This document shows, in pieces, positions 51,840 to 60,790 of a stretch of DNA of 64,000 bases. The stretch is from Amycolatopsis sp. A133. Lineage in GTDB: Bacteria; Actinomycetota; Actinomycetes; Mycobacteriales; Pseudonocardiaceae. Location: the NCBI RefSeq assembly GCF_031082405.1, contig NZ_JAVHJU010000076.1:310001-374000 (forward strand). The letters run 5' to 3'. Position 1 is the first letter of the stretch. Each line of letters starts with the position of its first letter. The position numbers and the translations under genes are program-made. The notes beneath the pieces are model-generated. The model searched no databases. It was not told the DNA's origin and saw only the letters and a list, made by a program, of their open reading frames with translations.

Positions 51840-53134
51840 ATGGGGATTGTCAAGTCACGCAGCCGCCGGGATCGGGGGTGAAGCGTGATAGTCAGCGTGG
51901 TCGCGGAGCATGGCCCACAACACGTTGAGGCGGCGGCGGGCAAGGCAGAGCAGTGCCTGCTCGTGCCGCTTTCCCTCGGCCCGTTTGCGCTGGTAGTAAG
52001 CCTTGGAGGTCGGGCAGGCCGGCAGACTGGCCATGGCGGCAAGGTAACAGGCACGCAGCAGACCGCGGTGATAGCGGCGTGGTCGTCGCAGATTGCCGTG
52101 GATGCGGCCGGAGTCGCGGGGCACGGGCGCGAGACCGGCGTAGCCGGCGAGACGGTCGACCGAGCCAAACGCGGTCATCTCACCACCGGTCGCGGCGAGG
52201 AACTCCGCGGCGAGAGTCGGCCCGAAGCCGGGCAGAGTAAGCATCACCTCGGCGTGACGGTGCCGGCGAAACCGTTCCTCGATCATCGCGTCGATCTCCG
52301 CGATTTCGGTGTTGAGGGCAATCACCCCCTTGGCCAGCCGCTCGACCATCGCCGCGGCGAGCTGCTGCCCCGGCAGCGTGGTGTGCTGCGCCGCAGCGGC
52401 TTCGATCGCTGCGTGGGCAACCGTGTCGGCGTTGCGGGCCTTGCGGTGCCGCAGCCACTGGGCCAGGCGCTGCTCGCCCAGCCTGCGGATCGCGTCGGGG
52501 GTCTGGTAGCCGGTGAGCAGCAGCAGGTGTCCTTTGCGGGACAGGTCGAGGCTGCGTTCCAGCGCGGGGAAGTACTCCAGCAACTGGTGGCGGATCCGGT
52601 TGATCGCCCGGGTACGGTCGCAGATCAGGTCGGTGCGCCGGTTGGTCAGGGTCCGCAGGTCGACGGCGATCTCGTCTCCGGCCCGCAGCGGCCCGAGATC
52701 ACGGCGGACCCGGGCCTGATCAGCGATGACGAACGCGTCCTTGGCGTCGGTTTTGCCTTCACCACGGTAGGTTCCGGCGGCGCGGTGGACTTTCAGCCCG
52801 GTGATGTAGACCAGCTGCTGGTCGTGGTTGACCAACAACCCGATCAGCAGCGCCGCACCACCACAGTTCATATCAATCGCCCACAGTGCGTCGGCGTCGA
52901 TCGCGAGAACGTCGGCCATCAGGGCCAGCAGCTCTGTTTCGTCGTTGCGGACTCGCCGCGACAGCAGCCGCTCGCCGTTGTCGTTGATCACCACGCAGTG
53001 ATGGTGTTCCTTGCCGATGTCCACGCCGGCCCAGATCCGGGGCACGACCACCTCCATCGCTCGAGCTCACCACGTCACCCACAGACGACCACGCCGACAC
53101 TGTCCTACACAGCGATCACATCGCATATCCCCAT
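51840..53134 (-). mobile_element. IS110-family insertion sequence
   Basis: Estimated extent: ATGGGGAT at 51840-51847 and its inverse ATCCCCAT at 53127-53134 flank the transposase at matching distances and are the only matching pair I see. IS110-type elements lack long terminal repeats and make no or few target duplications, so the ends are uncertain by some tens of bases. It sits in the shared upstream region of the two divergent NB-ARC genes. Confidence 0.6.
51855..53057 (-). CDS. IS110-family transposase
   Basis: 400 residues. The N-terminal DEDD domain starts WAGVDIGKEHHHCVVIND and continues WAIDMNCGGAALLIGLL and GEGKTDAKDAFVIADQAR, with the Asp/Glu residues in place. The C-terminal transposase_20 domain has MLTLPGFGPTLAAEFLAATG and FGSVDRLAGYAGLAPVPRDS with the catalytic Ser area intact. 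Full length for the family, no stop or frameshift, so probably active. Confidence 0.95.
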   Translation of the reverse strand: MEVVVPRIWAGVDIGKEHHHCVVINDNGERLLSRRVRNDETELLALMADVLAIDADALWAIDMNCGGAALLIGLLVNHDQQLVYITGLKVHRAAGTYRGEGKTDAKDAFVIADQARVRRDLGPLRAGDEIAVDLRTLTNRRTDLICDRTRAINRIRHQLLEYFPALERSLDLSRKGHLLLLTGYQTPDAIRRLGEQRLAQWLRHRKARNADTVAHAAIEAAAAQHTTLPGQQLAAAMVERLAKGVIALNTEIAEIDAMIEERFRRHRHAEVMLTLPGFGPTLAAEFLAATGGEMTAFGSVDRLAGYAGLAPVPRDSGRIHGNLRRPRRYHRGLLRACYLAAMASLPACPTSKAYYQRKRAEGKRHEQALLCLARRRLNVLWAMLRDHADYHASPPIPAAA

Positions 53135-53282
53135 CAGCGGTCGTGCCGTCACGGGAGCCCAGGCGGCCAAGTCCTTTCAGCCTTCACCACCGGCGTGACC
53201 ATGCAAGCCATACCTGAGCCCCAGGGCCCACCGATCCTACGAATGACCAGTTCAGACCCAACGAGAAAGGTAGGACAGCACC

Positions 53283-55979
53283 ATGCCCGTGGTGGAGATG
53301 TTCATCTCCGGCCTGGTGGGCTGGCTGATCCAGGAAGCGGGCGGTTCCGGGGTGCGACGGTGGGGCGATCCCGTCCACCGAGCTCTCGACCAGGCAATTC
53401 GAGAAGCGGTGCCGCGCGCCGTCGACCAGGTGTATTCGATGGCCGAGCAACGGGCTCACACCGTCGCGCTGCTGCTGGAATATCCGCCGCGGACGATTCC
53501 CGAGGCCGGCGGTGTTCCGTTGTCGCGGCTGGCCGACGCTGTCCGGCTTTGGGTTGCCGCTACCGAGTACCCCATCGGTGCCGATGGGCGACCGGAGCAC
53601 GTCGACGACGATCACCCCTTGATCGAACCCTTGTGCACGCAGATCCTGGCAGCGATCAGGAAAGAGTCGACGTTCGGCCGGCAGACACTGAGTCCCCTCT
53701 GGAACGAGTACCTCCACGCCTCCACCCAGGACGAGATCGACCGCCAGGTCCAGGGCCTGCACGCGGATCTGCGGGGGGTCGCACAGATCTCGGGCCTCGC
53801 GGCGGTACGGCCGGAACGGATCGAATACTGGCACACCCCGGTCGTCCACCCGGCCGGTTTTGTCGGGCGGGGTGCGGAACTGGCGCTGCTGGCCGGGACC
53901 GGCCCCGTGCACCTGGTCCACGGCATCGGTGGCGTCGGAAAGACGGCGCTGGTCCTCGAGCACGCGCGCCGGATCGCCGATCAGTACCCGGACGGCCAGG
54001 TGTTCATCGACTTCCGAAGCTGTTCGGGACGCCGGGCGAGATCGGCTGACGAGGTGCTGGCCGACCTGCTGCCGCACTGCGGAGTGGACGGGCGCCACAT
54101 CGCCGAAATGAGCCTCGAGCAACGGGAGACGGCTTGGAAGCGGGCAATCGCCGGCCGCCGGATGTTGTTCGTTTGGGACAACGTCGGCGACGTCGAGCAG
54201 GTCCGGCCACTGCTGAGCGGACAGCCCGGCTGTCTCACCTTGCTCACCAGCCGGACCGAACTCGACCTGGCCGGGGCGTCAACGCTGCCGTTGGCTCCGC
54301 TCGATGAGGCCGACGCCGTCAAGCTGTTCCGGGCCATCGCCGCCGGGGAGGGCAGCACGGACCTGGAGTCGGAGGCCGTGCGGCTGTGCGCGTGGATGCC
54401 GCTGCAGATCGGCGTGCACGCCGCCAGCGTGCGGCGCAAGCGCACGTTGGCCGAGCTCGTGACCGAGCTTCGCGCACTGCCGTCGGACCAGCGCCTGGCC
54501 ACCTTGTTCGCCAGCTTCGACCTCACCTACCGCAGCCTGTCCGAAGACGAGCGACGCGCACTGCGGGTGCTGGGCACGAATCCCGGGCCGCACCTGACCG
54601 CCGGTACGGCAGCGGCCATGATGAACTGCTCGGCCACCGATGCGGTGCGACTGCTCGACGAGCTGGTGGACGCGAACTTCGTCGCCCGGTATCGAGACCG
54701 CTTCGACCGGCATTCCGGTGGCGTCGAAATCCCGCCCGCGCCCGCCTTCTACGCCTATGTGATGCACGACGTGCTCCGGGACTACGCCCACCACAAGGCG
54801 ACCGGACTCGAGGCCGAGTTCCGGGACACCGTGGCCCGGCTGCTGGACCACTACCGGGAGTGGAGCTACTCGAGCAGCGAACTGGTGCCCGCGTGGATTC
54901 AAGCGGAGCGAGCCTGCCTGCTCGCCGCGCTCCGGCTGCCGGTGCCGCCCGACACGATCAAGAACATGGCTCTGGACATCGGTGCGCGCCTGTCCAAGCT
55001 CGGCTGGTACTCCGACGGTGAGACGGCGTACTGCGTCGGGCTGGGTCAATCGTGGAAGCTGGGTGACCGTCCCGGCGAGGCCGAGGCGTTGCTGGGCCTG
55101 GCCGACTGCGCGTTGCTACGCGCCCAATACGACACGGCGCGAGTGCTGAGCCACCGGGCATTGGCCATCCAGCGAGAGCTGGGCGACCAACGCGCTCAAG
55201 CCCAGGCGCACTCACGCCTGTCCTCTGCCATGAGCTTTCTGCGCGACACCGACGCCGCCGAAAGCCATCTTCGCGAAGCATTGGCGATCTACCGGCAGCT
55301 CGGCGACCGACGTGCCGAGGCGGAGACGCTCCTCGGCTTGGCGCGGATGGATCTGTCCGACCGAATGGATGATCCGACCGTCCGGAAGCGGTTGGCGCGG
55401 CTGTCCCGGCTGGGCAGCGAGCTCGGCGATCGGCGGATGCAGGCGGATGCCCTGCTGCTTCTGGGATTTTCGGCTCTGCTGCGCGGCTCGGCCCAACGTG
55501 CCGCGGACAGCTTCCGAACGGCCTACCGGCTGTTCACCCAGGAGCACCACCGGCACGGGCAGGCCAATGCGTTGCACGGTCTCGGCCAATGCGAACTGGC
55601 CAGAGACGATCATGGTGGAGCAGGCGGCCATTTCGCCGAGGCGATCGCCCTGTACCGGGAGATCGGCGACGTGCTCGGCGAGATCAAGTCCCTGATCAGT
55701 ATCGGTCAGCTGGCGTTGGAAACCGCGGACCTCCCGCACGCCGAGGGGCGCTTCCGGGAGGCGTACGAACTCTCCCGGAGGACCGACACCCCGCAGTTCC
55801 AGGCCAAGTGCCTGGAGGGACTCGCACTCGTCGCGAGGGCTACCGGGGATCATGCGACCGCGTGCTCCCGGTTGCGCACCGCGCTGCGGACACTCCCGCC
55901 CGAAGGGGCCGGGATCGAAGCTGCGCAGGCATCCCGGATCCTGATGTTGCTGGCCGAGCTCGGCTGCTCGAACGGATAA
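53283..55979 (+). CDS. STAND ATPase: unknown N-terminal domain, NB-ARC, TPR repeats
   Basis: 898 residues. Residues 1-190 form an unrecognised mostly helical domain starting MFISGLVGWLIQEAGGSG, which may be an effector or membrane-near module. P-loop GIGGVGKTALV at about 213-221; RRMLFVWDNVGDVEQ (Walker B); CLTLLTSRTELDL (sensor). The NB-ARC part ends near 480 and is followed by TPR repeats to the end (EAEALLGLADCALLRAQYDT). Design resembles NLR-type proteins used in bacterial signalling and some defence systems. Start ATG 53283 follows GAGAAAGG. Confidence 0.86.
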   Translation: MPVVEMFISGLVGWLIQEAGGSGVRRWGDPVHRALDQAIREAVPRAVDQVYSMAEQRAHTVALLLEYPPRTIPEAGGVPLSRLADAVRLWVAATEYPIGADGRPEHVDDDHPLIEPLCTQILAAIRKESTFGRQTLSPLWNEYLHASTQDEIDRQVQGLHADLRGVAQISGLAAVRPERIEYWHTPVVHPAGFVGRGAELALLAGTGPVHLVHGIGGVGKTALVLEHARRIADQYPDGQVFIDFRSCSGRRARSADEVLADLLPHCGVDGRHIAEMSLEQRETAWKRAIAGRRMLFVWDNVGDVEQVRPLLSGQPGCLTLLTSRTELDLAGASTLPLAPLDEADAVKLFRAIAAGEGSTDLESEAVRLCAWMPLQIGVHAASVRRKRTLAELVTELRALPSDQRLATLFASFDLTYRSLSEDERRALRVLGTNPGPHLTAGTAAAMMNCSATDAVRLLDELVDANFVARYRDRFDRHSGGVEIPPAPAFYAYVMHDVLRDYAHHKATGLEAEFRDTVARLLDHYREWSYSSSELVPAWIQAERACLLAALRLPVPPDTIKNMALDIGARLSKLGWYSDGETAYCVGLGQSWKLGDRPGEAEALLGLADCALLRAQYDTARVLSHRALAIQRELGDQRAQAQAHSRLSSAMSFLRDTDAAESHLREALAIYRQLGDRRAEAETLLGLARMDLSDRMDDPTVRKRLARLSRLGSELGDRRMQADALLLLGFSALLRGSAQRAADSFRTAYRLFTQEHHRHGQANALHGLGQCELARDDHGGAGGHFAEAIALYREIGDVLGEIKSLISIGQLALETADLPHAEGRFREAYELSRRTDTPQFQAKCLEGLALVARATGDHATACSRLRTALRTLPPEGAGIEAAQASRILMLLAELGCSNG

Positions 55980-56061
55980 CGCCGGCGCGCGCCTGTCGAG
56001 TTACGGTCGAGCTGTTCGTCATCCTCTCCGACGGAGCACCGCCGCCCCAGCTGGAGGACCT

Positions 56062-56436
56062 GTGCACTACATGCTGCTGATCTACAACTGCGACCGCCCG
56101 GAACCCGGCGATCCGCGCTTCCCCGACGCGCTGGCCAGGGTGAACGCCTTTGCCGACGAGTGCCGGCGGCGTGGAGTGTTCGTCGCCGCGCATCCGCTGC
56201 AGGGCGAGCACACCGCCACCACCGTCGCCGTCCGGGGCGGCAAGACGCTGATCACCGATGGGCCCTTCCTCGAGACCCACGAGCACCTCGGTGGCGCCTA
56301 CGTCCTCGACTGCCGTGATCTCGACGAAGCCCTGGAACTGGCCGCGCTGTGCCCGATGGCCGCGGACGGCACCGTCGAGGTCCGGCCGCTCGCCGGGGTG
56401 CCGGGCCTGAACCACCGGACCGCGACCGGCGCATGA
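56062..56436 (+). CDS. YCII/DGPF-domain protein linked to an ECF sigma factor
   Basis: 124 residues. HYMLLIYNCD start, then TLITDGPFLETHEHLGGAYV with the DGPF motif that names the group, and ELAALCPMAADGTVEVRPL. GTG 56062 lies right after GGAGGACCT. In actinomycetes these proteins lie next to ECF42 sigma factors and are their probable partners; the two genes overlap by ATGA here. Biochemical role unknown. Confidence 0.9.
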   Translation: MHYMLLIYNCDRPEPGDPRFPDALARVNAFADECRRRGVFVAAHPLQGEHTATTVAVRGGKTLITDGPFLETHEHLGGAYVLDCRDLDEALELAALCPMAADGTVEVRPLAGVPGLNHRTATGA

Positions 56437-57656
56437 CCGCGGCACCCGTCCTGCAGACGGCCTACCGGGAACACCGGACCCGGATGCTCGCCGCGCTGGT
56501 CCGCGTCCTGGGCGACTTCCAGCTCGCCGAGGATGCGCTGCAAGACGCCTGTGCGCTCGCCCTGCGCAAGTGGGACGGCGCCGTCCCGGACGATCCCGTC
56601 GCCTGGCTGCTGACCGCCGCCCGCAACAGCGCCGTCGACCGGCTTCGGCGGGCCCGCCGGGGCCGGGAAAAGCTCGCCGAGCTCGGACCGCCGCCGGAGG
56701 TGACCACGATGGACGTCGGCGAGGACCGCCTGCCCGGCCTCGGTGACGAGCGGCTCAGCCTCATCTTCACCTGCTGCCACCCCGCGCTGGCCGAAGACGC
56801 CCGCGTCGCGCTGACGCTGCAAGCCGTCGCCGGGCTGACCGCCGCGCAGATCGCCCGGACCTTCCTCGTCGGCGAGACGACCCTGGCCCAGCGGCTGGTC
56901 CGGGCCAAGCGCAAGATCCGCGACGCCGGCATCGGCTTCGCCGTCCCCGCCGACCACCTCCTGCCCGAGCGGCTCTCCGGCGTCCTCACGGTGGTCTACC
57001 TGATCTTCACCCAGGGCTACACCGCCGACGGTGACCGGCCCGAGTACCGGCTGCTGCAGCAGGAGGCGATCCGGCTCGCCAAGCTCGTCGCCACCCTCAT
57101 GCCCGACGAGCCCGAAGCTCTCGGCCTGGCCGCCCTGCTGCTCCTGCAGGACTCGCGGTCCTCCGCTCGCTACACCGACGGCGGTGACGTCGTCCTGCTC
57201 GAAGACCAGGACCGCACGCGGTGGGACCGCGCCGGGATCGCCGAAGCGGTCGGGCTGCTGGACCGGGCGTTGCGCCTCGGCGCGCCCGGGCCGTACCAGC
57301 TGCAGGCCACCATCGCCGTGCTGCACACCCAGTCCCCGACGGACTGGGCGGGCATCGCCGGGCTGTACGACCGGCTGCTGGAGCTGACCCCTTCCCCGGT
57401 GGTCGCGCTGAACCACGCCGTGGCCGTCGCCATGGCCACCACCCCGGCCGACGGGCTCGCGCTCGTCGACCGGATCGACGGCCTCGACCGCTACCACCTG
57501 TTCCACGCCGCCCGCGCCGACCTCCTGCGCCGCCTCGGCCGCACCACCGAAGCCGCGGCGGCGTACCGGCGCGCCCACGACCTCGCCACCAAACCCGCCG
57601 ACCGGCGTTATCTCACCGGCCGGTTGCAGGCCCTCGACACCGCGGAGTCCCGATGA
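56433..57656 (+). CDS. ECF42-type RNA polymerase sigma factor with C-terminal TPR-like extension
   Basis: 407 residues from ATG 56433. Region 2 near 10-75 (DFQLAEDALQDACALALRKW, WLLTAARNSAVDRLRRARRG), region 4 near 125-175 (LTAAQIARTFLVGETTLAQR). After residue 190 comes a 210-residue helical extension (VYLIFTQGYTADGDRPE, HAVAVAMATTPADGLALVDR, typical of ECF42), thought to replace an anti-sigma factor. Overlaps the DGPF gene before it and the CMD-like gene after it, one operon. Confidence 0.92.
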   Translation: MTAAPVLQTAYREHRTRMLAALVRVLGDFQLAEDALQDACALALRKWDGAVPDDPVAWLLTAARNSAVDRLRRARRGREKLAELGPPPEVTTMDVGEDRLPGLGDERLSLIFTCCHPALAEDARVALTLQAVAGLTAAQIARTFLVGETTLAQRLVRAKRKIRDAGIGFAVPADHLLPERLSGVLTVVYLIFTQGYTADGDRPEYRLLQQEAIRLAKLVATLMPDEPEALGLAALLLLQDSRSSARYTDGGDVVLLEDQDRTRWDRAGIAEAVGLLDRALRLGAPGPYQLQATIAVLHTQSPTDWAGIAGLYDRLLELTPSPVVALNHAVAVAMATTPADGLALVDRIDGLDRYHLFHAARADLLRRLGRTTEAAAAYRRAHDLATKPADRRYLTGRLQALDTAESR

Positions 57657-58522
57657 GACTGTCCGTCCTCGACCACGGCCACCGCCGCCGCGCCCGGCTG
57701 TTCCTCGCCCTGACCTCGAAGAGGTCCGGGGTGGCCGGTCCCGACATCGTCAAGATGCTGCTGTACCGGCCCGGCTTCCTCAGCCGGCCGCTGCTCGAAC
57801 TCACCGCGGACGCGATGCGCGGGCCGTCGTACTGGACCGCCGGCGAGCGCGAATACCTCGCCATGACCACCGCGCAGGTGCACGAGTGCCCGTTCTGCGC
57901 CGTCACGCACGCCGAGCTCACCCGGCTCGCCGGCACCGGCGAGATCGACCCCGGCGACCCCGCCTCGGCACGCCCCGAACTGAAGGCCGTCCGGGCCTTC
58001 CTCGAGACGGTCAGCGCAGCTCCCGGGCGGATCGACGCCACCGCCGTGGCCGGCCTGCCCCAGCAGGCGGTCCTGGAGGCGCTGCGCGTGAACCTCGTCT
58101 GGAACATCGTCAACCGCCTCGCCAACGCGTTCGGCTTCGTCCTGCGAGACGGCCAGCTCGAGACCGGAACCCGCGCGCTGCACCGGTTCGGCTACCGCTT
58201 CCCCGGGTTCCTGCTCGCCGACGGCCACCCGTCCGGCCACGGCGACGTCACGCGGAAACTGCGCCATTCGGTCCTGGAGGCGGACGCCCGTGCGGACCGC
58301 CGTCTCCGCGCAGCGGCCGCGGCCGGCGAGGAGCTGCCCGAACCGTTGCAGTCCTACGCCAGGACGGTCCGCGACAGGTCCGCCAAGATCACCGACACCG
58401 ACGTCGGCGCCCTCAAGACGGCCGGGTACAGCGAAGACGAGATCTTCGAACTCACCGTCGCGGCCGCGGTCGGCGCGGCGCTGCGCAGCTACGACGCCGG
58501 CCGCGAGGCCGTCGGGAACTGA
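57653..58522 (+). CDS. Carboxymuconolactone decarboxylase-family peroxidase-like protein
   Basis: 289 residues from ATG 57653. QVHECPFCAVTHAEL has the ExxCxxC...H peroxidatic motif of AhpD-like proteins; VNLVWNIVNRLANAFGFVLR is its second conserved helix. This is a double-length version (about 290 residues) with two fold units. ATGA overlap with the sigma factor gene. Likely target or partner of the ECF42 sigma factor in oxidative stress; the role is inferred from context. Confidence 0.85.
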   Translation: MRLSVLDHGHRRRARLFLALTSKRSGVAGPDIVKMLLYRPGFLSRPLLELTADAMRGPSYWTAGEREYLAMTTAQVHECPFCAVTHAELTRLAGTGEIDPGDPASARPELKAVRAFLETVSAAPGRIDATAVAGLPQQAVLEALRVNLVWNIVNRLANAFGFVLRDGQLETGTRALHRFGYRFPGFLLADGHPSGHGDVTRKLRHSVLEADARADRRLRAAAAAGEELPEPLQSYARTVRDRSAKITDTDVGALKTAGYSEDEIFELTVAAAVGAALRSYDAGREAVGN

Positions 58523-58600
58523 CCTCCGCGCGCGGTCGAGACGAGCCGGTGCCGTTCGTCCTCTGGTGAGTCAACCGACGCACCACCGGAAGGACCGATC

Positions 58601-58942
58601 ATGCCCGGACAGGTCAACTGGGTCGAGATCCCCGCCGCCGACACCGCCAAGGCCCGCACGTTCTACGGCGGCCTGTTCGGCTGGGGCACCAGCGAGTTCG
58701 GCGCCGACTACCACGTGATCGGCAACGGCCCGGCCGGCGCCATCACGGCCGCCGAGGACGGCTTCACCCACCCCAGGGTCTACTTCGCCACCGGCGACAT
58801 CGACGCCTCGGTCGAGCGGCTGCACGAGCTCGGCGGCCGCAGCGAGGGCGTCCAGGAGGTGCCGGGCGTCGGCCGGATCGCCCACTGCCACGACGACCAG
58901 GCAACACCGTTCAGCCTCTACGAACCCGCCCCGCAGGGCTGA
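58601..58942 (+). CDS. VOC-superfamily (glyoxalase-fold) protein
   Basis: 113 residues. VNWVEIPAADTAKARTFYGG and LFGWGTSEF are the first betaalphabeta unit; HPRVYFATGDIDASVERLHE and GRIAHCHDDQATPFSLYEPA the second. The lone His/Glu metal positions are partly present. Members are bleomycin/fosfomycin-type resistance proteins or dioxygenases; function here is open. Ribosome site GAAGGA nine bases before the ATG. Confidence 0.85.
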   Translation: MPGQVNWVEIPAADTAKARTFYGGLFGWGTSEFGADYHVIGNGPAGAITAAEDGFTHPRVYFATGDIDASVERLHELGGRSEGVQEVPGVGRIAHCHDDQATPFSLYEPAPQG

Positions 58943-58958
58943 CGGCGGCAGGACGCCT

Positions 58959-58983
58959 GTGTATTTCACCCGATTGTGGGTAT
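58959..58983 (+). promoter_or_regulatory. SigB/SigF-type promoter before the sigma factor gene
   Basis: GTGT, 15 bases, then GGGTAT (58978-58983), close to the actinobacterial consensus GTTT-N15-17-GGGTAT. Start of transcription would be about 58990, only three bases from GTG 58993, so the mRNA would be nearly leaderless. Self-activation by the encoded sigma factor is likely. Confidence 0.6.
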
Positions 58984-58992
58984 CCGGTCTCT

Positions 58993-59814
58993 GTGACTGC
59001 CGAAGCCCTTCCCAGAACACCGTCAGAAGACATGCTGACCGTGCCGGTGCCGCGGCGGTCGGACCAGTACGCCCACTGCGCTCCCCTCTTCGCCGAACGC
59101 AGCCGGCTCGAGCCCGAGGACCCCCGGCGGGCCACCCTGCGCGATCGGCTGATCACCGAGTACCTCCCGCTCGCCGAGAACATCGCGCGGCGCTTCAGCG
59201 GCCGTGGCGAGCCCTTCGACGACCTGCTCCAGGTGGCGCGGACCGGGCTGATCCACGCCGTCGACCGGTACGAGCCCGGCCGGGGGAGCAATTTCCTGTC
59301 CTTCGCCGTCCCGACCATCATGGGCGAGGTCCGGCGGCACTTCCGGGACGCCGGCTGGTCGATGCGGGTCCCGCGCACCCTCAAGGAGCTGAAGCAGAAG
59401 CTCAACCAGGCGAGCGACACCCTGAGCCGCGAGCTGGGCCGGGCGCCCACCCCCAGCGAACTCGCCGCCCACCTGGGGATCGACGTCGAGACCGTCCGGG
59501 AAGGCCTGCTGGCCGCCGAGGCCTACCGCGCCGGCTCGATCGACACCCCCGTGCGCGGCGCCGAGGCCGGCCTCACCGTTTCCGACCAGCTCGCCGAGGA
59601 CGACACCGGCTTCGAACGGTTCGAGAACCACATCGCGCTCAGAGCGGCGATGGCCACCCTGGGACCGCGTGAACGGACCATCGTCAAGCTGCGGTTCGTC
59701 GACGAGCTGCCCCAGAGCCGGATCGCCCAGCAGGTCGGTGTGTCGCAAATGCACGTCTCGCGCCTGCTGGCCAAAGCGCTGGGACAGCTGCGGCAGCACA
59801 TCGACGCCGAATGA
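58993..59814 (+). CDS. SigB/SigF/SigG-type alternative sigma factor
   Basis: 273 residues from GTG 58993. Region 2: RDRLITEYLPLAENIARRF, DDLLQVARTGLIHAVDRYEP and NFLSFAVPTIMGEVRRHFRD; region 3: TPSELAAHLGIDVETVREGL; region 4: LPQSRIAQQVGVSQMHVSRL. The order and the TIMGEVRRHFRDAGWSMRVP stretch are typical of the stress sigma factors SigB/SigF. A RsbW-like kinase lies 520 bases downstream in the same direction; both have GGGTA-type promoters. Confidence 0.93.
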   Translation: MTAEALPRTPSEDMLTVPVPRRSDQYAHCAPLFAERSRLEPEDPRRATLRDRLITEYLPLAENIARRFSGRGEPFDDLLQVARTGLIHAVDRYEPGRGSNFLSFAVPTIMGEVRRHFRDAGWSMRVPRTLKELKQKLNQASDTLSRELGRAPTPSELAAHLGIDVETVREGLLAAEAYRAGSIDTPVRGAEAGLTVSDQLAEDDTGFERFENHIALRAAMATLGPRERTIVKLRFVDELPQSRIAQQVGVSQMHVSRLLAKALGQLRQHIDAE

Positions 59815-59829
59815 CCGCCGGAAAACGAA

Positions 59830-60105
59830 TTACGAAACGACGGTGACGTCCACCTGGAATTTTCCGGCCGCCAATCCTTCGTTGTCGACGGCGACGTACC
59901 AATGCCCGTCGAAGGGGACCCGGATGTCCAGCCGCTGCGCCGTCGCGACGCCTCCGATCATCCGGTAAGCGCTTCTCCGCCGATAGGAATCGACGTTTTC
60001 CGCGCTCAGCAAGCGGACGTTCACCACGGCGTCGAGGCGCACGCGTACGATGACGGCCCGGTGGAGCCAACCCAGGTCCAAAACGACCGGTTCCCAGAGC
60101 ACCAT
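59830..60105 (-). CDS. DUF1883-domain protein
   Basis: 91 residues. VRLDAVVNVRLLSAENVDSY, RRRSAYRMIGG and VPFDGHWYVAVDNEG fit the DUF1883 family, which consists of small beta-rich proteins of unknown function, at times linked to toll-like TIR proteins. It is the only minus-strand gene between the sigma factor and the kinase. GAGG lies five bases before its ATG. Confidence 0.75.
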   Translation of the reverse strand: MVLWEPVVLDLGWLHRAVIVRVRLDAVVNVRLLSAENVDSYRRRSAYRMIGGVATAQRLDIRVPFDGHWYVAVDNEGLAAGKFQVDVTVVS

Positions 60106-60250
60106 GAATCCTCACTGCGATGGTCGATCCCGCACCTGAACGCATTCGGGAAAAGACCCCCGAAGCCCTTTTATGCTGGGTCGCGGTCGAATCTCGCAGT
60201 GTTACAAGAAGTTTGCAGGAAGTGATAACGGACGCCTCCGGGGGACGTCG

Positions 60251-60275
60251 GTTCAGCGCCCCGGGGACTGGGTAA
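60251..60275 (+). promoter_or_regulatory. SigB/SigF-type promoter before the RsbW-like gene
   Basis: GTTC, 15 bases, GGGTAA (60270-60275), again close to GTTT-N15-GGGTA. It lies 60 bases before the ATG at 60335. This would place the kinase under the neighbouring sigma factor, giving negative feedback. Confidence 0.55.
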
Positions 60276-60334
60276 CCACCTCCGACATCGGCTCCTCGAC
60301 CGGGAGCCGCGGAGCAGGAAGGGGTCGGACCCCG

Positions 60335-60763
60335 ATGCCGATCGAACAGCAGACGACGGAGCTGGACGACTCGTTGCGCGTGATCGCGCTCGAGCTCGCC
60401 GACGACCTCGCCGAGCTGGCCAGGGTGCGTTCCTGGGCCGACCGGCTGCTGCAGGACCTGCCCGAGGGCCAGCGGGTCGACGCGCTCATGGTGGTCGACG
60501 AGCTGGCCTCGAACGCCCTCCGGCACGGGAAGCCGCCCCGTCAGGTCCGCTTGCTGCGCAAACGCGACTGGCTCTCCGTGGAGGTCGACGACACCTGCAT
60601 CGACCCCGCCTGCCCACGCCCGCCCTCCTCCGACGGCGGGCACGGGCTCAAGCTGGTCGCCGCCACGAGCGTGGCGTGGGGCCAGTGGCAACGTCCCACC
60701 GGGAAGACCGTCTGGGCCGAGATCCACCTGACCCGCGCGCCCGAACCCGGTCACCCGCGCTGA
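60335..60763 (+). CDS. RsbW-like anti-sigma factor/ATP-binding kinase
   Basis: 142 residues. The GHKL ATPase fold: LMVVDELASNALRHGKPPRQ is the N-box with Glu-Leu-x-x-Asn; VDDTCIDPACPRPPSSDGGH and GLKLVAATSVAWG are the G1 and G2 parts. Such proteins bind and hold a SigB-type sigma factor and phosphorylate an antagonist. No STAS antagonist gene (RsbV) lies nearby. ATG 60335 is used as it gives the family's usual N-terminus. Confidence 0.85.
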   Translation: MPIEQQTTELDDSLRVIALELADDLAELARVRSWADRLLQDLPEGQRVDALMVVDELASNALRHGKPPRQVRLLRKRDWLSVEVDDTCIDPACPRPPSSDGGHGLKLVAATSVAWGQWQRPTGKTVWAEIHLTRAPEPGHPR

Positions 60764-60790
60764 GTTCCGGCCGGTGCAGCCCGGCTACCC

